Positions 36,994-44,678 of a DNA stretch of 64,000 nucleotides are shown piece after piece (positions within the stretch are counted from its first letter, which is position 1; every line of letters starts with the position of its first letter). The stretch is taken from assembly GCF_900129005.1 (NCBI RefSeq), contig NZ_FQUN01000007.1:119132-183131 (forward strand), written 5' to 3'. Source of the DNA: Leeuwenhoekiella marinoflava DSM 3653. GTDB lineage: Bacteria; Bacteroidota; Bacteroidia; Flavobacteriales; Flavobacteriaceae. The position numbers were made by a program, and so were the translations under genes. A model generated the notes under the pieces. It saw nothing but the letters and a program-made list of their open reading frames with translations. It had not been told where the DNA came from and did no database searches.

Positions 36994-37671
36994 TTAATTT
37001 AAAAGGCTGGCTGCCCCAAACACCTTTGATATAGCAGAAACCTGATTTTTGCGCGATAAAACCACCACAATGTCATTAACAAAAATACGGGTTTCTCCCT
37101 CTGGAATAATAATTTGATTGTTTCTTTTGATAAGGTTGATCAGCGTATCTGTCGGTAAGATTTTCTCCTTATTCAGGTCTTTGATTAATTTATTAGCGAT
37201 AGAGGATTGATGCTCAACAATAATTTCCAAGAGTTCAAAACCATCTCCTAAATCCAGAAACTCTTTAACATTAGGACCTTGTACCGCTCTGTACAAATAC
37301 CTTCCGTTTAAACGGTGCGGACTCTCAACGGTGTCAATACCAAGCTGTTCAAAAACCGGCAAAAGATCATCATTGTTAACAGAACTCACTAAGCGTTTAA
37401 TTCCCAAATCTTTTGCAAGAAGTATAACCAATGCATTTACAGCATCATCGTGAGTCGTTACAATAATGGCATCGGCTTTTTCGGCCTTTGCCTCCTTTAA
37501 GATTTCGCATCGTGTCGCATCCCCGTGAATGACCACACAGTCAAAATTCGTTGCAACCCAGTTGGCGGCTTCTTTATCCTTTTCAATCACATACACATCC
37601 TGACGGTCATTTAGGGCGGCTTCGATAATGTGTTTCCCGGTTCTGCCAGAACCTACTATGATAATATGCAT
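36994..37671 (-). CDS. trkA: TrkA-family potassium uptake regulatory protein
   Basis: A cytoplasmic gating subunit of 225 residues: RCK_N Rossmann domain (1-120) with GSGRTG at 7-12 and the NAD/ATP acidic residue in VIEKD near 35, HGDATR near 60, then an RCK_C domain (about 140-225, [14 protein letters not shown]). A single RCK pair makes it KtrA-like in length; E. coli TrkA is twice as long. It lies 24 bp downstream of trkH in the same operon and would bind nucleotide to open the TrkH channel. The gene ends close to the terminator at 36777. Confidence 0.93.
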   Translation of the reverse strand: MHIIIVGSGRTGKHIIEAALNDRQDVYVIEKDKEAANWVATNFDCVVIHGDATRCEILKEAKAEKADAIIVTTHDDAVNALVILLAKDLGIKRLVSSVNNDDLLPVFEQLGIDTVESPHRLNGRYLYRAVQGPNVKEFLDLGDGFELLEIIVEHQSSIANKLIKDLNKEKILPTDTLINLIKRNNQIIIPEGETRIFVNDIVVVLSRKNQVSAISKVFGAASLLN

Positions 37672-37695
37672 AACAGTATTTTTTTAAGATTAAGA

Positions 37696-39258
37696 TTATA
37701 GTTTGCGTGCTTTGGTTCCGAAAAAAAGTATGCGAACCAGCACAAGCACAGGTATGATTTCGATTCTGCCAGACCACATTTGCAGGATGTAAACCGTTTC
37801 TAAAACCGGCGACATAGAAGGGTCTGATATCCCGGAAGAAAGACCTACCGTTCCCTGTGCAGATGCTGCTTCAAAGAGTGCATCTGCCAGTGTAAAATCG
37901 CTACTCATGTAATACACCGTAAGCATGGTCGAGCTAAAAACAAATAATAAATAGATTAAAGTGAAAATCCCGGCCCGGGCTAACTCTTGATTCATTTCTG
38001 CAGGCATCATATAGCGATTATTGAACTTGACGCTCTTAATGGTATTTTCAGAGAGAAAGATCTTATTGATGTGCCAGCGCAGGCCTTTCTGTAATAACAA
38101 AGCCCTTATGATTTTAATTCCGCCCACAGTTCCTCCGGCAGAACCTCCTACGATCATTGCTGCAGCAACAATAAAGAGTATGGAAAGATCACTCCAGTCG
38201 CCTATTGCTGAAGTTTGCCAGCCGGTTGTAGAAAGTGCGCTAATGAATTGAAAAACACCTTCTCTAAAAGGTTCTAGAACAGTACCAGACTGCATCAGTA
38301 ACAACGACAATACAATACCGCCTGCTACTGAAGCTATAAGTACCGCACGTGTTTGAATATCGTTCCAGACTTCACTGAATTTTTTCAGAATAATAAATCG
38401 GTATAAAAAGGGAATAGAAAGTCCGCCCAGCAACATCGGAAGTAAAAAGAGCATTTCCATTTTTTCAGAATGGTAACCCGCTATACTATCATCAAGCGTG
38501 CTAAAACCTCCTGTAGATTGCCCGGCCATTGCATGGTTGATGGCATCAAAAATATTTTCAGCTAAAGGATATTCAGGCAAAATAAAGTAGGTGCCGATGG
38601 CGATGTAAAAAAACATAATAAGCGTGATTATGAAATAGACCTTCCATATAGACCGTGCTGTCTCGATCACGTTTGTTTTCAACTTGGTTCCGCTGGCTTC
38701 AGAGCCATAGAGTAAAATAGCAGATTGTCCGGGAATGTGTTTAAAAACAGCTAAAGCCATTACAATAAAACCGGCGCCACCCACCCATTGTGAAAAACAG
38801 CGGTAAAAAAGAATCGCTTTACCTACCGAAGGTTCATGATAAGCCATCGTTAAGCCTGTAGTGGTAAATGCACTGGTACTTTCAAAAATACAATGCAGGA
38901 TGTTTTTAAAATTGAGAATACTCGATTCGGTATACGAAGCACCTGCAGGTATAAATTCCCGCATAATTTCAAGGGGGGTGATGTTTGCAATTACATAATA
39001 AGGCAAAGCTCCCATAATGATAATACTAAGCCAACCAAATGCCGCAATAATAAGAGATTGCTGGTATTTGGGTTCTTGAGCGTCATTCAGGAATTTATAA
39101 ATAATATACCCCAGACCGGAAGTTAAAATTCCCGAAGTGGCAAACCCTAATAAGGAGTACCATTCTTTGTAAAGGATAGCTACCAGACATGGGACAAGCA
39201 TAACACCTCCAAGAATAATCAGAAGGCTCGAGATTTGTTTGATAATTGTCTTATACAT
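37696..39258 (-). CDS. trkH: TrkH-family potassium uptake protein
   Basis: An inner-membrane potassium translocator of 520 residues with four pore-loop repeats that can be seen: STSAFTTTGLTM, AMAGQSTGGFSTLD, ALSTTGWQTSAI and ASAQGTVGLSSGIS, each with the filter glycine. The length fits TrkH/TrkG more than the shorter KtrB. It moves K+ inward together with TrkA. Its start overlaps the end of the small protein gene at 39251 by eight bases. KdpD/KdpE-like genes upstream in the same direction suggest that this constitutive-type transporter is regulated here by K+ limitation or osmotic stress, which is inference. Confidence 0.95.
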   Translation of the reverse strand: MYKTIIKQISSLLIILGGVMLVPCLVAILYKEWYSLLGFATSGILTSGLGYIIYKFLNDAQEPKYQQSLIIAAFGWLSIIIMGALPYYVIANITPLEIMREFIPAGASYTESSILNFKNILHCIFESTSAFTTTGLTMAYHEPSVGKAILFYRCFSQWVGGAGFIVMALAVFKHIPGQSAILLYGSEASGTKLKTNVIETARSIWKVYFIITLIMFFYIAIGTYFILPEYPLAENIFDAINHAMAGQSTGGFSTLDDSIAGYHSEKMEMLFLLPMLLGGLSIPFLYRFIILKKFSEVWNDIQTRAVLIASVAGGIVLSLLLMQSGTVLEPFREGVFQFISALSTTGWQTSAIGDWSDLSILFIVAAAMIVGGSAGGTVGGIKIIRALLLQKGLRWHINKIFLSENTIKSVKFNNRYMMPAEMNQELARAGIFTLIYLLFVFSSTMLTVYYMSSDFTLADALFEAASAQGTVGLSSGISDPSMSPVLETVYILQMWSGRIEIIPVLVLVRILFFGTKARKL

Positions 39259-39547
39259 GTGGATTCAGGTTAGTGCCAAATTGTTGTAGAAGCATTTGAA
39301 GTTGAAGAAGTAGGGTGTTCAGTTCTTCAAAAACCTTCAGGTTTTGCCGGGTAGTCGTCACATACTTTTGAAGGGGAACAAGTTTACCCGAAAAATCAAG
39401 TTCTTCCTCGCTTGAAAGGACTTCTCCCATCAACCTGTTCAATTCTGAATCAACTCCTTGAATGGTGAGTGTGGAGTTGGTTAGATTGCTCACCTTTCGC
39501 ATTTGAAATAAAATAGCGACAAGCAGCTTTGCCTTTGATTGTTCCAT
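39251..39547 (-). CDS. Small conserved-looking protein between kdpE-like and trkH genes
   Basis: 98 residues, predicted soluble and mainly helical; the second half (about 55-95, LVPLQKYVTTTRQNLKVFEELNTLLLQLQMLLQQF) looks coiled-coil-forming. No recognised domain. It overlaps trkH by eight bases and is in the same operon, so it is probably real and may serve the Trk system as an assembly or regulatory peptide; that role is a guess. It follows a structured 77-nt intergenic element. Confidence 0.7.
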   Translation of the reverse strand: MEQSKAKLLVAILFQMRKVSNLTNSTLTIQGVDSELNRLMGEVLSSEEELDFSGKLVPLQKYVTTTRQNLKVFEELNTLLLQLQMLLQQFGTNLNPHV

Positions 39548-39596
39548 CCTACTGAATTTTTAAAAAAGGGTTGAAACTGTGTGTTCTACCCTTAAT

Positions 39597-39673
39597 TAAG
39601 AAGTCGGGTTTGAGGAGTAAACTGTAATGAACATCTATACAGTCTTCAACTCCCTTAAAACCTTAGCTTCTTA
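39597..39673 (-). ncRNA. Extended imperfect hairpin in the trk operon leader/intergenic region
   Basis: Four nested complementary arm pairs occur in order: TAAGAAG/CTTCTTA (39597-39603 with 39667-39673), GGTTT/AAACC (39607-39611 with 39658-39662), GGAGT/ACTCC (39614-39618 with 39649-39653) and ACTGTA/TACAGT (39621-39626 with 39638-39643), with an 11-nt loop. In total 23 pairs lie in 77 nt between the response-regulator stop and the small gene. It may be an RNA element (attenuator, processing site or riboswitch-like) controlling trkH expression; no known family is recognised. Confidence 0.5.
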
Positions 39674-39749
39674 GACAATACAAAGTTGAGGCGAAAAGAA
39701 TATGTATAAAATCAAAGAACTGGCAACCGGTATAAAGATTTTATAAAGA

Positions 39750-40433
39750 CTATTGAAAACGGTAGCCTACGCCACTCTCGGTAATGAGGTGTTGGGGATT
39801 GTTTGGGTTTTCTTCTATTTTCTTCCGAAGTGACCCTACAAATACTCTTAGGTATTGCGTTTCGGTCTGGTAGCCATAGCCCCAAACTTCTTTTAAGATG
39901 TATTGATGGGTAAGTACCTTACTTTCATTTTTAGCAAAAAGAGCCAGTAAGTTATATTCGGTAGCCGTGAGTTTTACGATCTCGTTATTGCGTTTTACAA
40001 TACGCGCTACCAGATCAATTTCCAGTTCGTTTGCAGTAACTACAGATGCGTTAACTGCGGTCTGGCTTCTGCGTATTGCAGCTCTAATGCGGGCGAGGAG
40101 TTCGCCTGTTCTAAAAGGTTTGGTCAAATAATCTGTAGCACCGGTATCTAAAGCAGATACGATGTCTTTTTCATTATCCAATACAGAAAGAATGATTACA
40201 GGCTTGGCGTACCAGTGCCGGAGTTCGCTTAAAACCTGGTGCCCGCTCTTATCGGGTAGCCCTATATCTAGAATAATGAGATCTGGAGGATGATTAGCCG
40301 CCATTAAAATCCCTTCTTTAGCAGTACGCGCCTGCACTACTTTATAGTCATTGCTTTCCAGATTGATCTGAAGCAATTTCTGTATTTGGGGCTCATCATC
40401 AATAATGAGAATCTCGGCTTTATTCATGTTCAA
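39750..40433 (-). CDS. KdpE-like response regulator
   Basis: 227 residues: receiver with Asp12-Asp13 pocket, phospho-acceptor Asp56 (LIILDIGLPDKSGHQ), Lys in YLTKPF near 105, and a winged-helix domain ending ESGVGYRFQ. The pattern LPDKSGHQVL and VGYRF is typical of KdpE. It overlaps the kinase gene by 14 bases, so the two are co-translated. There is no kdpFABC in the window; the genes downstream are trkH and trkA, which are the likely targets. The 202-bp gap to the next gene contains the structured element at 39597. Confidence 0.9.
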   Translation of the reverse strand: MNMNKAEILIIDDEPQIQKLLQINLESNDYKVVQARTAKEGILMAANHPPDLIILDIGLPDKSGHQVLSELRHWYAKPVIILSVLDNEKDIVSALDTGATDYLTKPFRTGELLARIRAAIRRSQTAVNASVVTANELEIDLVARIVKRNNEIVKLTATEYNLLALFAKNESKVLTHQYILKEVWGYGYQTETQYLRVFVGSLRKKIEENPNNPQHLITESGVGYRFQ

Positions 40434-41496
40434 AATCTTTTAAAGCAAGCGTTTTAGATGGAATACATACATTGAAAAGAGCGCCACCTGTTTTCTTATT
40501 TTCTAAGGATATGGTTCCCGCCAAAGCCTCGGTAAACCCTTTAGCAATTGAAAGACCTAATCCCGTACTACCGGTAGCCTGATTATTGAGCTTGTAAAAT
40601 TTATCAAAAGCAACAGGAATACTCGCTTTAGGAAAACCATTCCCATTGTCGGAAACACTAATTTTTAAAGATTGATCTTTAAGACGTGCTTCGATTAATA
40701 TGGTGGTTTGCTTCGGAGTATGTTGCAACGCATTGTAAACAAGATTTTGAAGAATGGTTTCCAGAAACCCACCATCTGTCCAGACCAGATCCAGATTTTT
40801 CTGCGGCGTAAAGACTAATTGATGATTTGCGACGTGTTCCTGGTTTTGTTTCAGCACATTAAAAATTAGCTCATTGACATCAAACCAGTCAAAAGAGGGC
40901 TTTAAGATCCCAGCTTCGAGTCGACTCATATTCAACAGGTTTTCTACCTGCCTGTTTAACCGCGAACCTGCAATTGAAATCTCATCATACAATTCCTGTT
41001 TATGCGTTTCAGAAAGTTTGGCTTTTTGATCCTGTATGGTATCTATAGAACCGATTATGGTTGCAATAGGAGTTCGTAACTCATGAGAAAGTGAATTTAA
41101 GAGAATGTTATACAGGTTTATGGTCTTGGTCTTTTCTTCTTCGTCCCTTTTCTTACTGTTGTAATCTCTGATTTTATAGGTCAGTACGGCATTGACCAAA
41201 GCCAAAATCAAGTACATAAAAAACATCAGTACATCTTCGGTACTTACTATTTTAAAGGTGTAAAGTGGTGTAATAAAACAGAAATTAAGCAATACGGCAC
41301 TGCTTAAAGCTGTAATTAAAACCGGCCAAATATCAAAAAGCATGGCACTTATCGAAACTACAAGCAAATAAATCAAAGCTACTCCCTGATATCCAATATG
41401 GTGAATTGATACTTGAGAAATAAGCGTTGCTGCGACAATGAGTAAGCCGCTTATCAAATACGGATTCGATCTTTTATAGATTGTTAAAGGCATCAA
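40420..41496 (-). CDS. KdpD-like sensor histidine kinase (short form)
   Basis: 358 residues. Four closely spaced helices (about 12-105) form a DUF4118 sensor module as in KdpD (YQGVALIYLLVVSISAMLFDIWPVLITALSS). Next come a linker, HisKA with His138 in SLSHELRTP, and HATPase with NLVYNALQHTP and TGLGLSIAKGF. E. coli KdpD is about 890 residues and has N-terminal KdpD and USP domains; these are absent, so input from c-di-AMP or the N-terminal Walker domain cannot operate here. It is expected to phosphorylate the overlapping KdpE-like regulator. Upstream of it lies only degraded mobile-element DNA. Confidence 0.9.
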   Translation of the reverse strand: MMPLTIYKRSNPYLISGLLIVAATLISQVSIHHIGYQGVALIYLLVVSISAMLFDIWPVLITALSSAVLLNFCFITPLYTFKIVSTEDVLMFFMYLILALVNAVLTYKIRDYNSKKRDEEEKTKTINLYNILLNSLSHELRTPIATIIGSIDTIQDQKAKLSETHKQELYDEISIAGSRLNRQVENLLNMSRLEAGILKPSFDWFDVNELIFNVLKQNQEHVANHQLVFTPQKNLDLVWTDGGFLETILQNLVYNALQHTPKQTTILIEARLKDQSLKISVSDNGNGFPKASIPVAFDKFYKLNNQATGSTGLGLSIAKGFTEALAGTISLENKKTGGALFNVCIPSKTLALKDFEHE

Positions 41497-41554
41497 ATTC
41501 CTGTTTCTACGAAGTTACTTTAGATTCTATAAATATTTTATAAAAAATAAGCAG

Positions 41555-41640
41555 TTTGCATAGTCAGGCTCTCAAGTCACTCTTTTTATAAAAGCTATCC
41601 TCAATTCTAAATTTTAAATACCGGCAATCGAAAAGAAAAC
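41555..41640. repeat. 86-bp dispersed repeat, copy 1
   Basis: It aligns without gaps to 61691-61776 with 13 mismatches by my count. It starts at TTTGCATA, includes CTCTTTTTATAAAAGC and CTAAATTTTAAAT, and ends AATCGAAAAGAAAAC. In this copy it leads directly into the start of an XRE regulator relic (I-E-K-K-T-H-I-G). Confidence 0.7.
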
Positions 41641-41830
41641 ACATATCGGGAGAAAGATCGCCCGCACCCGTGAGCTGCTCGGGATGAAATAAGAAACTCT
41701 TACTCAAGAGCTGGGGATCAGTAATCAAAGTGTTTCGCATGTCGAGCAGAGTGAAGCCTTAAAGGTCACTTTTTGAAGAACACGCTCTGATCAAATAGTT
41801 AGCGGATGAAAATGAAGATCCTCGTTGAAT
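41627..41830 (+). pseudogene. XRE-family HTH regulator relic
   Basis: In one frame from 41627 the sequence reads IEKKTHIGRKIARTRELLGMK, then a stop where family members have Gln, then ETLTQELGISNQSVSHVEQSEAL, after which stops and frame loss follow. This is a clear helix-turn-helix of the XRE type with an in-frame TAA at about 41690 and degraded 3' part. Small XRE regulators of this kind accompany integrative elements and toxin-antitoxin modules; together with nearby relics it points to a decayed mobile element. Confidence 0.7.
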
Positions 41831-42035
41831 GGTTTTATCTGCAGCATTTCATTTGCTAAGCGACTATCGAGTTGACTTATTTCAAGTTGCGGAAAAAGAA
41901 TTCGGAAAAAATATTCCTGAAAAATGTAGGATTGGAATAAAAGGAGAAGGTTATAATGGAGGAGTTGTATTTCCTCAAAAAGAAATTAAAAGTTGGATTG
42001 AATTAAGGTGCAAAATAATGAAACAAATAAATTAA
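41829..42035 (+). CDS. Small unrecognised ORF, possible gene remnant
   Basis: 68 codons with reasonable composition (EFGKNIPEKCRIGIKGEGYNGGVVFPQKEIKSWIELRCKI). No domain recognised. It starts within the decayed region after the XRE relic and in another frame, so it may be the 3' end of a larger lost gene rather than an intact one. Confidence 0.3.
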   Translation: MVLSAAFHLLSDYRVDLFQVAEKEFGKNIPEKCRIGIKGEGYNGGVVFPQKEIKSWIELRCKIMKQIN

Positions 42036-42102
42036 AAAATACGTTTGGTAACACCGATAACCGTTGCACAAGCCCCTAATTCTTATAAAATCTCATTTAT
42101 TT

Positions 42103-42134
42103 AAACCGTCCCGATAGCTCGGGATGAGCGGTTT
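42103..42134. terminator. Hairpin terminator near mobile-element relics
   Basis: AAACCG-TCCCGA (42103-42114), loop TAGC, TCGGGA (42119-42124), short bulge, CGGTTT (42129-42134). The stem is bidirectional, with T-rich sequence on both sides. It lies between the small ORF on the plus strand and the end of the minus-strand relic. Confidence 0.65.
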
Positions 42135-42141
42135 TCTAGTT

Positions 42142-42278
42142 TTAGGCCTTTTGTGAATTAGCAATATGAAGTCCCTTTAAAATAGACTTATACTCCTGAT
42201 TTAACGTCATTGCAAACTTTAAAAACAAACCGAGCATTCCTGCCCACTTTTCATTCGGTTTTGCGTGAATTTCATTCT
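42142..42278 (-). pseudogene. 3' fragment of an unrecognised gene
   Basis: The minus strand has an open frame of about 45 codons that ends in TAA at 42142: NEIHAKPNEKWAGMLGLFLK, then FAMTLNQEYKSILKGLHIA. It has no start codon of its own (a TAG precedes it) and looks like a genuine protein C-terminus, followed by the hairpin at 42103. It lies between that hairpin and the tRNA-like repeat, so it is probably the last gene piece of a lost integrated element. Confidence 0.4.
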
Positions 42279-42320
42279 AGATACTAATCTTACTTTATAC
42301 GTTATCATGGACTAGGAATA

Positions 42321-42441
42321 GGCTTTTGCGGTCTGGACGGGACTCGAACTAATCTGTGAGCACCAGTGTTGTAAGGGGTTTGAAATAGCCAATTTTTGAT
42401 GACTCACCGAATCGTACACCTAATTTGAAAGTTTAACATTT
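42321..42441. repeat. 121-bp direct repeat, copy 2, with tRNA-Asp-like 3' end
   Basis: Second copy of the repeat at 36800-36919, same orientation. On the minus strand its first part reads GTTCGAGTCCCGTCCAGACC-GCA, which fits the T-loop, T-stem 3' side and acceptor 3' strand of a bacterial tRNA-Asp. There is no D-arm or anticodon arm. The remainder (ACCGAATCGTACACCTAATT) matches copy 1. The two copies bracket the Trk/KdpDE-like cluster and the relic zone. Confidence 0.65.
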
Positions 42442-42542
42442 TTAACACAAATAGAATTTCTAATGTTGACTTTAATATAAAATATTACATCTCAATTTTA
42501 CAATTGAATTGGCTTTTTATAAAGCAAAATTTTTTATACAAA

Positions 42543-42573
42543 TTTTGTTATTTTAAAAATAATATTACATTTG
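42543..42573 (+). promoter_or_regulatory. Bacteroidota-type promoter for the ECF sigma gene
   Basis: TTG at 42545-42547 (-33 element) and TACATTTG at 42566-42573 (-7 element TAnnTTTG) are separated by 18 bp, matching the Bacteroidota primary-sigma consensus. The start codon candidates are 70-106 bp downstream, leaving a 5' leader. Confidence 0.6.
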
Positions 42574-42642
42574 ACTCTATTGGATAAATATTATTTAATG
42601 ATATTTATTATTTGATGAATTATTTATAATATATTTTTAATC

Positions 42643-43242
42643 TTGCAATTTAACCTCCATAAAAATGAAGATGTGCTAATGGTCCAAAAATTAGCTAAGG
42701 GGGATGAACGTGCATTCAAATTTCTCTATAATAAGTATTATAATGATGTTTATAGATTCTCTCTTAGTCTATTAAAATCATCGGCAAATGCTGAAGAAAT
42801 ACTTCAAGATGTGTTTTTACAATGCTGGTTGAATAGAGGCAATCTTGACCATAAAAAATCATTTAAGTCGTATTTATTTACTTGTGTTAGAAATGCAGCA
42901 TTTAATGCGCTAAAGAAAAAGGCATATGAAAATAAATTGAAGAGTTCACTAGAGCTAAAGATTGAGTCAAGTGCAAATACTACTGAAAACAACCTCATAA
43001 CTGAAGATTATAATAGATTACGTATAAAAGCTATAGATAGCTTACCTCCTAAACGTAAACTGATATTTGAGATGTCTCGTAAAGAGGGTATGAGCTATGA
43101 AGATATCAGTCGAGAACTAAATTTATCCATAAGCACAGTAAAGAATCAAATGAGTAAGGCTTTAGAGAATATAAGAACATATCTTCATATGAATTCTGAT
43201 CTACCTATAGGAGTTTTACTTTTAGTATTATTTCAAATTTAG
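42643..43242 (+). CDS. ECF-type RNA polymerase sigma factor
   Basis: 199 residues from TTG at 42643; an in-frame ATG at 42679 would remove 12 residues. I keep the longer form because KNEDVLMVQKLAKGDERAF already fits the family start, but the codon is uncertain. Region 2 covers about 20-90 (FLYNKYYNDVYRFSLSLL, EEILQDVFLQCW), region 4 about 125-175 (LPPKRKLIFEMSRKEGMSYEDISRELNLSISTVKNQM). It is a FecI/SusC-linked class of Bacteroidota. The next genes are the FecR anti-sigma factor and an STN-bearing SusC, so this sigma factor very probably drives the import operon in response to the ligand. A strong terminator follows its stop. Confidence 0.92.
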   Translation: MQFNLHKNEDVLMVQKLAKGDERAFKFLYNKYYNDVYRFSLSLLKSSANAEEILQDVFLQCWLNRGNLDHKKSFKSYLFTCVRNAAFNALKKKAYENKLKSSLELKIESSANTTENNLITEDYNRLRIKAIDSLPPKRKLIFEMSRKEGMSYEDISRELNLSISTVKNQMSKALENIRTYLHMNSDLPIGVLLLVLFQI

Positions 43243-43270
43243 AAACAAAAATTTCAATTAATAAAGTGTT

Positions 43271-43299
43271 AACAAAGCCCCGTAAATCGGGGCTTTGTT
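43271..43299 (+). terminator. Terminator after the ECF sigma gene
   Basis: AACAAAGCCCCG (43271-43282) and CGGGGCTTTGTT (43288-43299) form a perfect 12-bp stem with loop TAAAT, followed by GTTATTGTTTT. It separates the sigma gene from the anti-sigma and import genes and so implies a second promoter before 43406. Confidence 0.9.
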
Positions 43300-43405
43300 G
43301 TTATTGTTTTGCTAAAAATTGAGTGTATATGTGAAAATTTTTAATAAAAGGAATAGTACTTAGGTAATTCTCAGTTGTATTATATATGACTAGCCATTAA
43401 AATTT

Positions 43406-44575
43406 ATGTCAGATAGCAAACAAGAAATAAGGGATCTACTAAAAAAGTACGCATTAAATAAATGCACATCAGTTGAAATAGCGCGGTTAACAACGTTATT
43501 TCAACAAAATGAAATTGATGAAACTGATATTGATGTAGTGCATATTTTAGATTCTTTGGGAGACACTTACAATTTAGATAAGGGAAGAGCGGAGAAAATA
43601 TATCAAGAAGTAATCCGGCTTGGTGATAAGAGGAAATATGCTGTTATAAAACGTCGAAATAGGGTTGCTTTGATTTCAGCTGTTGCAGCTGTATTTGTTG
43701 GTCTTATATCTTTCATTTTGGTGAAGAATTCTTTGAATAATATTGAACGGCCAAGTTTGGACGCTCTAATCGTTAATGAGGAAGTCCTATTAGAAACAGG
43801 AAATTCACAATTCGAAATAACACTTACTGATAGTCAGGAAGATAGTATATCTGTATCAGGTAAGATGGTCGCTAGGATAAGTAATAATACCATTATTCTT
43901 CCTCAAATAAGCAACTTAGTTAAGAATATAGAATTCTCAACGTTAAAAGTTCCATACGGTAAAAAAGCAAGAATGATTTTGTCTGATAGTACTAAAGTCG
44001 TTTTAAATGCAGGATCTCAGCTTCGGTTTCCAAATCATTTTTCTTTCAAAGGAGCTCGTAAAGTTGAACTAATAGGAGAAGCTTATTTTGAAGTCACAAA
44101 GAATAAAGAACATCCATTTATTGTAGAAACAAAAAATCTTGATGTACAAGTTTTAGGAACCCAGTTTAATGTTTCAGCATTTCAAAATGAATCTAAGACT
44201 AATGTTGTTCTTGTAGAAGGTTTGGTTCAAATCGACTTTCAGTCGAAAGAACCTAGTGCCATCCTAAATCCAGGTGAAATGGCTATTCATAATGCCAAAG
44301 TAAATAAAAGCGAAATTCATCAAGTCATCCCTGAAATTTATACCTCTTGGATGAATGATAAGTTAATATTTAGAAATATTGAGTTTGATGAACTTCTAAC
44401 ACGATTAGAAAGGCATTATAATGTTTCTATTGTTAATGATGATGCTGAATTAGGAAAGGAAATTTTCAATGCAAATTTTGGGGATTCTAATATTGACGAA
44501 GTTTTTGAATACTTCAATGAGATTCACAAAATTGACTACCAAATAAGTGGAAATAAAATTATAATTAAAAACTAA
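43406..44575 (+). CDS. FecR-family anti-sigma factor
   Basis: 389 residues. The N-terminal cytoplasmic part (1-83) should bind the sigma factor; one helix at about 85-105 (VALISAVAAVFVGLISFILV); periplasmic FecR domain about 180-290 (TLKVPYGKKARMILSDSTKV, VLGTQFNVSAF); C-terminal DUF4974-like domain about 310-389 (LIFRNIEFDELLTRLERHYNVSI) that usually contacts the STN domain of the receptor. It sits between the sigma factor and the SusC at 44679, as in classical cell-surface signalling. It is separated from the sigma gene by a terminator and 163 bp. Confidence 0.93.
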   Translation: MSDSKQEIRDLLKKYALNKCTSVEIARLTTLFQQNEIDETDIDVVHILDSLGDTYNLDKGRAEKIYQEVIRLGDKRKYAVIKRRNRVALISAVAAVFVGLISFILVKNSLNNIERPSLDALIVNEEVLLETGNSQFEITLTDSQEDSISVSGKMVARISNNTIILPQISNLVKNIEFSTLKVPYGKKARMILSDSTKVVLNAGSQLRFPNHFSFKGARKVELIGEAYFEVTKNKEHPFIVETKNLDVQVLGTQFNVSAFQNESKTNVVLVEGLVQIDFQSKEPSAILNPGEMAIHNAKVNKSEIHQVIPEIYTSWMNDKLIFRNIEFDELLTRLERHYNVSIVNDDAELGKEIFNANFGDSNIDEVFEYFNEIHKIDYQISGNKIIIKN

Positions 44576-44581
44576 ATACTT

Positions 44582-44625
44582 ATGAAAAAAAAGTAACCGG
44601 AAAATGGTTCCAGCACTTTCCGGTT
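44582..44625 (+). promoter_or_regulatory. Four-codon leader ORF and hairpin before SusC gene
   Basis: ATG-AAA-AAA-AAG-TAA (44582-44596) is followed at once by AACCGGAAA (44595-44603) pairing with TTTCCGGTT (44617-44625), loop 13 nt. No T-run follows. The stop codon of the tiny ORF overlaps the hairpin base. This layout could couple ribosome position to RNA structure; function is speculative. Confidence 0.35.
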
Positions 44626-44678
44626 GAATTAAATCGATCAGCTCATAAAACTAATCCATTATCTAATTATTTAAATGT

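Noticed and set aside
42321-42350. Intact tRNA-Asp gene on the minus strand
   Set aside because: Only T-arm and 3' acceptor strand are present; no anticodon or D-arm upstream and no pairing partner for the acceptor end.
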